Part shown: one piece after another, positions 55,198 through 64,000 of the stretch
Position numbering within the stretch: the stretch's first letter is position 1
How the letters are laid out: each line of letters starts with the position of its first letter
Assembly (NCBI GenBank): GCA_002150815.3
Contig: NDFF03000317.1
Location: forward strand, 248,001-312,000
Direction: 5' to 3'
DNA length: 64,000 bases
Source of the DNA: Grammothele lineata
Lineage: Eukaryota > Basidiomycota > Agaricomycetes > Polyporales > Polyporaceae
The notes under the pieces: generated by a model
Told to the model about the DNA's origin: nothing
The model's database searches: none
Seen by the model: the letters and a program-made list of their open reading frames with translations, nothing else
Made by a program: the position numbers and the translations under genes

Positions 55198-57054
55198 ATG
55201 ACGCTGTCGCATGACATTAGTGCCGTGGATGATCCTTTCGTCTTCTCTGCTTCCCCGCCTACGATGGTGGTTCCCCGTCTCGCGAGGTCGCTCCATCTAC
55301 CGTCTAAAAGGATACACCACGAATCAATGCAGGCTTACCGTATGCCCTCGAAACGGAGAAAGAAGTCTCTCAGCATCACCCACAGACGACTCGTGTCCGC
55401 ATCCCAGTTATATAACGACTCTTACGCTCCATCTATCAACGTACTCCCCGTTGAGATGCTATCCATGATTATGGCGCATTGTGGTCAGGGCCTCAAGAGC
55501 CTTCAAGTATCTCACGTCTGCCGTCGATGGCGTCAGGTAGCATTGACTACTCGCGAGCTCTGGGCGGACGCTATAGGAGAACGCATCAACTTGAAGAACC
55601 CGGACTCGAAAATGAAGGTCATGTTTTACATGCTGGACTTGTCAGGCCGGCACTGTTTGGAACTTCACGCTTCCCACTTTCCGTCGCCCCAGATTCCGAC
55701 TCGAAATCCCTTCTGCAGCAGCCTGGTAGATGAGTCGAAGGGCTACACACTACGGATTACTTCGTTATCCGTACGAATATTCAGCGCAGACGAGCTCAAA
55801 GACCTTCTAGAGTCTTTACTGAAGCATTTTAGTCTCCCTTGTCTGAGGAAGCTGAATATATCCCTAGAGGAAGACCCTACTGCAAAGAACATACTCCCAT
55901 GGTACAAAAACTTGGTTCTAGGGCGTATCCAATTCTCTACAAACCGCCTTCAATATCTGGCTGCGATTGCCATTCCCGCGTTTACATTCCCTTTCCTCCT
56001 AAATGACTCACTGGAGGACGTTACGTTGCGGCAATCAAGCCAAGGAAACGCCGGGGCAACGCATGGCACACTCTTTCCCAGTTTTGATTTCTTCGATACA
56101 CTGAATCGCTGCGTGAACATACGGACTTTGTGCCTTGCCAGAAGCAGCTGGCTTCCACCTGGTCTCATCAAAAACGCACCACGGGACTTGCCCGCCACCC
56201 TCAAGTTGCTCGTGTTTCAGGACTGTGAACCAGAGGCCGTATCCACGTTTCTCTCCATGGTTTCAGCATCTGAACTGGAAGCCTTACGCATCATCGTTCA
56301 AGACCCTAAAGCTGTGTTGGAGACATGTACGGAGGTTGCGCCAGTGGTGGCTTTTTGCAAACGCACGAGGCTCCTTCGAAACGTTGATCACCTTCTGTTT
56401 GAACGCCGCTGCGAGGAAAAAAGTCTGCATCCACACCCTTGCTCCTACACGTTGAGAGCGTTCTCATCCCAGATGGAAAGTCTTCGTGTATACTTCAGTT
56501 GGGGACTTCAAGCCGATGACTACGATGACCTGTTTGGATTCGAACAATGCCCATCTATCACCCGTCTCTCCATCCACATGACAGTCGGCAGCATCTTCAG
56601 GCCTCGAGCTGCCGATCGACTCCTACGCACGTTGCCTTCCATTGTATCGCTGAGCGTAGTCCATCGCTTTGCGCGCGAGTTCCTTGAAGCCCTAAAACCC
56701 TTAAGCGACCACGAATCTCCTCCGCCTCTCTGCCCCTCCCTCAAGACGCTACAAATATCCTTCTGTCTGGAGACGGGGAAGACAGCCGACGACGAGCTCT
56801 CGCAACTGTGGGTGAAAGGCCATTTAATCGCAAAAACCTTGAGGGAACGTGCTAAGCGTGGCTCACGCCTCATCAAGTTCATATGGTCGGAAGGTAGTAT
56901 ACTCCGAGAGTGGCCACCCTGTGAGGAGAGCCGAAGTGAAAGGATGCAAACGTGCATAGATAGTATCGAGCAGTCGTTGACTGAAATCCGCGAATGCGTG
57001 GATGAGTCTGCAACATTCGAATGGTTGGTGGCGAAACCTGGGAAGACGACCTAG
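55198..57054 (+). CDS. F-box protein with LRR-like C-terminal region
   Basis: The main coding exon begins at ATG 55198 (MTLSHDISAVDDPFVFSASP), for 618 codons. The open frame continues upstream to 55117, but that part looks like an intron in the leader. The N-terminus has a basic patch (MPSKRRKKSL) that could be a nuclear signal. The F-box is INVLPVEMLSMIMAHCGQ followed by HVCRRWRQVALTTRELW, at about residues 100-145. The later region again shows IPAFTFPFLL and DLPATLKLLVFQD, matching family members. Near the end comes LRERAKRGSRLIKFIWSEGS, the complete GSRL/WSE signature. The target is unknown. Confidence 0.83.
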   Translation: MTLSHDISAVDDPFVFSASPPTMVVPRLARSLHLPSKRIHHESMQAYRMPSKRRKKSLSITHRRLVSASQLYNDSYAPSINVLPVEMLSMIMAHCGQGLKSLQVSHVCRRWRQVALTTRELWADAIGERINLKNPDSKMKVMFYMLDLSGRHCLELHASHFPSPQIPTRNPFCSSLVDESKGYTLRITSLSVRIFSADELKDLLESLLKHFSLPCLRKLNISLEEDPTAKNILPWYKNLVLGRIQFSTNRLQYLAAIAIPAFTFPFLLNDSLEDVTLRQSSQGNAGATHGTLFPSFDFFDTLNRCVNIRTLCLARSSWLPPGLIKNAPRDLPATLKLLVFQDCEPEAVSTFLSMVSASELEALRIIVQDPKAVLETCTEVAPVVAFCKRTRLLRNVDHLLFERRCEEKSLHPHPCSYTLRAFSSQMESLRVYFSWGLQADDYDDLFGFEQCPSITRLSIHMTVGSIFRPRAADRLLRTLPSIVSLSVVHRFAREFLEALKPLSDHESPPPLCPSLKTLQISFCLETGKTADDELSQLWVKGHLIAKTLRERAKRGSRLIKFIWSEGSILREWPPCEESRSERMQTCIDSIEQSLTEIRECVDESATFEWLVAKPGKTT

Positions 57055-57553
57055 AAGAATATTATCGGGATAACGGTGCAACGCGCACGATTTGTACCAT
57101 GCCATGTATCTGTACGGGGTAGGAAAACGTGTTAGTACAGACATATCTTCCAAACAGGACAGAGCGATTGAGACGTACATAGAGGCAGCGCGTGCGCGCG
57201 TCACCAGAGAAAACCAATATCCATCTCTACTTCCCCGGGACTCACCCCAATAATCGAGTCATGTCGGAAGCTGTTCTCTCCGTTAGGGGGACCTAGTCAA
57301 GAACACTCTACAGAACAGGCACACGGGAAGCCATACTCATGCGGTGTTACACGCGATGTGAAAGAGGGGAATCTGCTCCATCATCCTTACTTGCGCCTCA
57401 TGAAGATTTGCGATGGCCCTTCAGCATCGTCAGTGGCGAGGAAGTATCATATCATCGAAATTGACGAACTAGACGAGAGGTAGTTCTTCAACAGTGGCTT
57501 GTCAATTCCGAGTTATATGAGCAGGAGTGGCAGATCCCCCTTTACGTTCTAGT
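57055..57553. other. Convergent spacer
   Basis: About 500 bp between the 3' ends of the F-box and methyltransferase genes. Nothing recognised. Confidence 0.4.
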
Positions 57554-58439
57554 TCAAGAAGGCTTCATGCCTCGAGCAATAAACCACTGCGTCTCTTCCC
57601 CAGTCGCACGCATCTTCGCCCGAAACGCGTCACGCATCTCGAAAGCCACAAGTCCTGCGCCTTCAAACGCGGCGCGTATGTCGTCTTGCGTGAACCCGTG
57701 CTTGTGCGGGACGATGTGGTGGTGGCGCGCGGGGAAGATCTCGTGCCCGTCCGCCGCGGCGCGGATGTCTGCGACAAGGAGAGAGCCGCCAGGTTTGAGG
57801 AAGGACGCGAGGATGCGCGTCGTGTCTGAGATCGAGGGGAAGTGGTGGTAGGACGCGCAGCACTAAGCATCGAGACAGTGAAGGAAACGCGAAATGTGAT
57901 TTGGAGTTGGGAGAACGTGGTTGAGATGGAGACAGTAGTTTGCGGGGTAGGAGTACACTCACGACAACGATGTCAAAACGCGCCCCACCCAGTTCGTCTG
58001 GCTCGCCTTTAAGTTCCGCGCATACCGCATGCATCTCCTCAGGCTCGAGCCCCTGTTCAGAAGCACGAGCGTTGAGCCGTTCCACTGACACCGGGCTAAT
58101 GTCCACACCGACGACGCTCTTCACGTACTGGCAGAGCTGCTGTGAGACCATCCCTACAGCCCCAATTAGCGACATCTCGTGCGTGAACAGTCCACCGTAA
58201 CACGTACCAGTGCCGCACGCGTAGTCCATGGCCGCCGTACTGTCCTCGTCAAATAGATCTGGCCACGCCTTACGCATCGCGCGGACCTCCCGGCGCGCGA
58301 GTTCTGGTGCCTCGGGGTGCGAGTCTTCGATACCGTGTGCGCGTTCGTCGAAGTGCGTCCGGTTCGCTACTGCGAAGTTATGTTCTAGATCCTCGCCATC
58401 TGGTCGAGTGCGCTCTGTAATCTGAGCAGAAGATGTCAT
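57554..58439 (-). CDS. SAM-dependent methyltransferase, class I
   Basis: Two exons give about 261 residues. ATG 58439 (MTSSAQITERTRPDGEDLEH) begins the protein. SAM motif I is MDYACGTGTCYGGLF, followed by VVGVDISPVSVERLNA with the ribose-binding Asp. The next motif is ARFDIVV, joined by an intron (GTGAGT..CTTAG) to CCASYHHFPSISDTTRILAS. FLKPGGSLLVADIRA is motif III. The stop is at 57554-57556. This is the pattern of small fungal methyltransferases of the Methyltransf_11/25 type, whose substrate (small molecule or protein) is not visible from sequence. No targeting signal. The unspliced frame ends in Pro/Arg-rich nonsense, which supports the intron. Confidence 0.85.
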
Positions 58440-58835
58440 GGGAGATGAACGCGTCGAAGCAAGAGGATGTCATGTCATAGTGATGGTGGTAGAAGTACGA
58501 GTCCCGAAGCAACATAGACGCTCAGCACTCAGATGCTCTAGAAGCTCAAGCTCATTCAAGTGAATCCCTAAGTTTAAGGCCTCAGGCTCACCCAGATGTG
58601 TACCTTCTTCTGACCTGCATGCTGGTTAAAAAGCACATAACACAGTAACCGCGCGGCTTGGTGGTTATACAGGAGTATATGTATATTGCTGCGAATGGCA
58701 GCGATCTTTAATGCTTCACGTCCTCTCAGTCCAAGAAGTGCACTGCACGTTATCAACCCGTCCAACATGTTTGAATGATGCCGACGCTCCAACCATGAAG
58801 GCTGCACAACCCCGAGAATTCAAGTGCGCCAACAC
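58440..58835. other. Upstream region of methyltransferase
   Basis: About 400 bp between the methyltransferase start and the 3' end of the next minus-strand gene. Nothing recognised. Confidence 0.4.
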
Positions 58836-59611
58836 TCAACACGTCCCCTCCATCCCCGCCGGATCGCTCATCGTACCCCCCAGCGACCCCATCTCCGCCA
58901 ACGTCCCCGCAAACAGCTCATTGAACGCCTGCTCGAGCCCCACACGCTCCAGAACAACCTCAAACCCCTCCCCGCGCGTATCCAACCTCTCCAACCACCC
59001 CTCCAGCGCGTCCGCCCCCGCAAGGAGCGCGCTCCTCAAGCGCGTGCGCTCCGTCTGACTAACAGGCGCCGCCCGCCCGCCCGGGGGGAGCAGCGCGGGG
59101 ACCGCAGAGGACGTCGAGGGGTCCCAAGTGGCAGAGCGGAGCGCTGCGAGCCAGCCTTGGTCGAGGTCCTGGAGCCAGGCGAGGAGGAGCGGGAGGGTGT
59201 CCATGTCGGGGGTGTAGCCCGGGATGGACTGGAGGACTTCTGCTGTGAGGCGGAGGAGGAGGGACGTGCGGAGGGTGGTGGAAGGGTCGACGGGGGGGAT
59301 TTGGAGGATGAGGGAGAGGAGGTGGTGCGTGGCTTCGAGGTAGGCGGCGAGCGTTGTTAGTGTGGAGGATGGGTCTGACCTGTGAGAGGATGAGTATTGA
59401 GTGTTAGGTATAGTCAGGGCGCTCACCGCTTCTTGTGATTTCGAGTAATATCGAGAAACTTGTCTTCTAAGTAATCAACCAACTTGCGTTCCTGTGCCGA
59501 ACTTAGGGGGCGCACAAGTTTAGGCGGAGGCGGAGAGACATCTTGTTCGACCTCGACGTCCTCTGTATCCACGGGAAGCTCCGGGATGTCAATAGCCGAG
59601 TCGATGTCCAT
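58836..59611 (-). CDS. Conserved-looking protein, unknown function
   Basis: Two exons give about 244 residues. ATG 59611 (MDIDSAIDIPELPVDTEDVE) opens an acidic, disordered N-terminus. It runs into PLSSAQERKLVDYLEDKFLD and, after a GTGAGC..CACAG intron, SDPSSTLTTLAAYLEATHHL. The rest is helical: LRTSLLLRLTAEVLQSIPGY, then LLLAWLQDLDQGWLAALRSA, and LRSALLAGADALEGWLERLD. There is no membrane span or signal. The all-helical body with Leu-rich repeats of about 30 residues suggests a protein-interaction domain. I do not recognise the family. The clean splice that joins two frames of similar style makes it a real gene. Confidence 0.7.
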
Positions 59612-59840
59612 ATACCTATACTGAACGTCAGGCTGTGTTTGAGATTCGTCTAGAGTTAGTAACTCACCTGAAGATGAAAGTCGTGAACAAGTTATAAGGC
59701 GGTGGCTGACGCTGACGTCATCGCCGGGCACACAGGCATCTCAAGCGCTGGCTCTCGAGCACTGTCGCTACCACAAGAGCTGGCGGAACAGGAGAGCAAG
59801 TGGTTGCCATGATTTTACGACGACTAACATATGAAAGATA

Positions 59841-61265
<1,425 letters not shown>

Positions 61266-61435
61266 GAGACGGCGCTCCGAGCCACTGCGGGTGGCGAGCG
61301 CGAGGGGACATCCGACGCCCGCGGCCATCGCGTCTTCGCCAAAACTGCCATCGTTGCCGCCACCGTCCCTCGCCGCTCGTGCCCCGCCTCGGCCTCCTCG
61401 CTCGCTAGTCTCGTCTTCCTGGTGTCCTCGCCGAC
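61266..61435. promoter_or_regulatory. Divergent promoter, TrpRS / MAK10
   Basis: 170 bp between two start codons on opposite strands. It is GC-rich, with no TATA box and pyrimidine-rich near the MAK10 ATG. It must serve both genes. Confidence 0.6.
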
Positions 61436-64000
61436 ATGGCCTACCCCGGCGAGTTTGACGGTATTCTCGAGGCACTAGGCGGGGACGACTTTGACGATGT
61501 GACGGAGATACTCGCGGCAGCGAGTCGAGGTACGTTTGTCGAGTCATACGCGCACGCGCCACGAGACGAGCTCATTGTTCGCATAGATATGGAGCCCGAG
61601 GAGGTCATCCTCATGGACAACTTTGGGCTGGCGGACGCTATGAGTGTCTTCGAGGTGCGGCACGCCACCACCTCGCATTCGTCCAAACGCTCACGTCCTC
61701 GCGTTTATTCGCAAACAGATCGGCGAGCCCCGTCTAGACAGCGGCATGATCCTCGACGCCCAGCGCCGCCCGCCCTTCGACCCGCTCACACCACTGCTAC
61801 CGGAGGAGATCTGCTGGATCCTGGACCGGAGCTTTGCGAGCGAGGTGAATGTCCCCCGGACTCGTGTCCCATGTCGCGCCCCTTGCCAGCAATTCATGTC
61901 GTCTTCGTTTTTTTGCGTCGGTACAGATGGAATGGCATTCCGGGAAGACGCTCTCGCAGAGCGTCTTCACCGTCCTCTTCGTGCACCACCTGCCCGACAT
62001 CAACCCTGAGTACCTCCCGCCGCTGGACGACGAGGACCCGGAGCGGCCGCTGTGGCTCGTCACGGTCGTCCTCCGCGCCGGAATGCTAGGCATGCTAAAG
62101 TGCTGCGACTTGGCGTGGAGGGAGCTGTCTAAGAATAGAGTGCACGACGTCAGTCTCGCCCTCCGGAAAGGACTCGTGTGACCGCGACTTACCGCCTGTT
62201 GTGCAGGTGGAAGACTGGCAGGGCGAGAAGTGCGATGTGTCTATGCTGGAAGGCATAAGCCCGCAGATTATCATGCAAATGTTGGACGCCGCCCTTAACT
62301 GGGTGAAACGATGTCACCTGTCGGATATGCACGTATCTGCGTTGTGCGACAGGCTGAGCCTACGGCAGGTAACCTCACCCTCCTTGTCATCCGTATTTCC
62401 GTTCTCACATTTTGCTTATCACAGGCTCTCCTGCGGATTTACACCATGGATTGGAGCAAGGGTGTCGGCGAACTGCAGCCCCTCCTTATGCACGCCGAGC
62501 AATGCATCCACCGCATACGCTCAACGCAGGCCGGAACCATCCCCGCTGATTCCCTGGTTCACCTCGCCATAGACCCTCACATCGCCCGCCGATTACCCAA
62601 CTACATGCCCATGCGCGTATCAGAGCTTCCGCCACAAAATCAGACATGGGATTTACTGGAGGCCTACGTCTCCTACTGGGGAGAAGTGGGCACGTTGATG
62701 CGCTCTCCGTCGGTATTGCAGTGGCAGGTACGTGTACCACGCTCGGAGCTTGAGCATACGATGTCACCTCTTACAGGCTGCAGGCACCGCCAGGATTGCG
62801 CTTAACAAGGACACGCCGGCTGCGTTTCACCGGTCTCTGGTACAGGTAAGGCTCTTTGTGAGGGTTTGGTTCTCAAATTCGCTAACTATTTCTGTAGTCG
62901 TTGTTCTATGACTCGGGGATGTTCTTGTGTACATATCGCAGTACGTGGCTCGTCGACCAGTTCTACTACGAAACGATCGGGCTGCGCTACTCCGCCATTC
63001 TGTCCGCCTTTGAGCGCAGCGCCCCTCCCCTACAAAAAGTGACAATGCGGGACGTCGTCGAGCGACGAATACACAAGGTCAGTCATTATGCTCGTACGTT
63101 GTCAATTGAGCGAAGGGGCACTTAACCGAGACCGCCTTCCCTTTGTGCAGCTCGCGATCCCTCACATCCGCTCGAGTTGGTTCAACCCTCCACGGCGACG
63201 ACGACACCTGATGAAGGAGGTCCTACAATGGCACACGTTGTACGACCTCATGCTCAAGGACGTCGAGCTGCACGACCCCCCAGTGAGTCTTTTTACACCT
63301 TCCTGACGCCACCTGAAAATCCATTTCCTGTCACTATTGGCACCTAGGACGCAGCGACCGCGTCTGTGCTCAAAGCGGTCCCGCTCGCCGCGAAGTTGTG
63401 GCGGCTGACGGCGTGTAGGGAGGTCATCCTGTCGGGCTTCCATCAAGAGCTGTACGCTCCGATGGAGAGGCCGATTGCGTATTGGCGGCTGTCGTGCGTC
63501 CTCGACGTGCACTTGGGCTGCATAGAGGAGCTGTTGCCGATCGTTCCGCTAGGTTTGTCCGTTTTATTGTGTTTTGCGTCGAACATTGTGCTTACTGGGG
63601 TGACAGACACAGCCGCTCATCGCGAGCTGTCTTTCCAGGCGGAGCATTTAACTGCGCTACAGATGATCTCTACTACACTCGTAGCAGTCAGTCGCTCTCT
63701 TGGATGGTGGCAATCTCTCCTCCTAACTCGGTAGCGGTTCTCGTAGATGACAGCAGGCGTCGCCATGGACACGTGGCAATCATCCTGGCACACGACCACC
63801 GTGCAGTACTGGCGGCGATATAAGTGGCTCGCCAGCGAAGAGTTCAACAAGCTCGTATCGTTCGAACCCGACCCTGACCCGGAGCCCTTCCGGGGGTTGT
63901 TGGAGGAATTTGTTCAGGTGCGTTCTATCGTGCGAGCGAGGATATGGATATCAAGTTTCGCCGCTCTGACACAAACCAAACCTCCTAGCCTGACAATCTC
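61436..64000 (+). CDS. MAK10: NatC N-terminal acetyltransferase auxiliary subunit Mak10/Naa35 (partial)
   Basis: The gene starts at ATG 61436 (MAYPGEFDGILEALGGDDFD) and runs past the right edge. Spliced exons give LADAMSVFE joined to IGEPRLDSGMILDAQRRPPF, the Mak10 core motif. Then PEEICWILDRSFASE is joined to MEWHSGKTLSQSVFTVLFVH. Further exons carry RAGMLGMLKCCDLAWRELSK, then DMPMRVS-like loops and WDLLEAYVSYWGEV. After these come FHRSLVQSLFYDSGMFLCTY, LRYSAILSAFERSAPPLQKV and LMKEVLQWHTLYDLML. At least nine exons are visible with GT..AG ends. Naa35 holds the catalytic subunit Naa30 and ribosome-binding parts of NatC, which acetylates Met-Leu/Ile/Phe N-termini. The last exon seen reads LASEEFNKLVSFEPDPDPEP; the 3' end is outside the window. 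Confidence 0.88.

Overview
This window looks like a gene-dense piece of an Agaricomycete (Basidiomycota) genome, probably polypore-like. Almost every gene is split by short introns of about 45-90 bp with GT..AG ends, and the sequence is GC-rich. The protein set is fungal: DUF6533 seven-helix proteins, F-box/leucine-rich-type proteins, Ure2p-class glutathione transferases, a GH5 steryl-glucosidase-type enzyme and a basidiomycete-style intersectin. The taxon is inferred from gene content; no rRNA or other marker is present.

Layout. 0-13 kb: the truncated end of an F-box gene, a long stretch without a supportable gene, a Qdr-type drug:H+ antiporter, two tandem Ure2p-like GST genes, then two adjacent single-exon F-box paralogues. 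13-22 kb: housekeeping genes, namely inositol polyphosphate multikinase, a small unknown gene, the autophagy lipase ATG15, the N-glycosylation factor RFT1, and a Ser/Pro-rich gene of unknown function. 23-32 kb: a GH5 glucosidase ending in a CaaX-like tail, followed by a tandem duplication with a unit of about 3.3-3.4 kb. Each unit carries the 3' end of the GH5 gene and one DUF6533 membrane-protein gene; the second GH5 piece is a broken fragment. 32-38 kb: an F-box gene, OPA3 and a DUF6697-like gene. 38-45 kb: a large EH-WH2-SH3-SH3-DH-PH intersectin gene. 47-51 kb: mitochondrial ribosomal protein mS33 divergent from the mitochondrial RNA helicase SUV3, then a low-complexity secreted protein. 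52-57 kb: two more F-box genes. 57-64 kb: a SAM methyltransferase, an unknown gene, a mitochondrial-type tryptophanyl-tRNA synthetase, and MAK10/NAA35 (NatC subunit), which runs off the right edge.

The genes fall into three groups. The first is conserved cell biology: endocytosis/actin, autophagy, glycosylation, inositol phosphates and mitochondrial gene expression, often as divergent pairs sharing one intergenic region. The second is a lineage-expanded F-box set of six genes, five of them complete. The third is a recently duplicated DUF6533 block. No transposon with recognisable coding capacity, no CRISPR array and no RNA gene was identified. Splice sites were assigned by eye from reading frame and family similarity, so exon edges are predictions.
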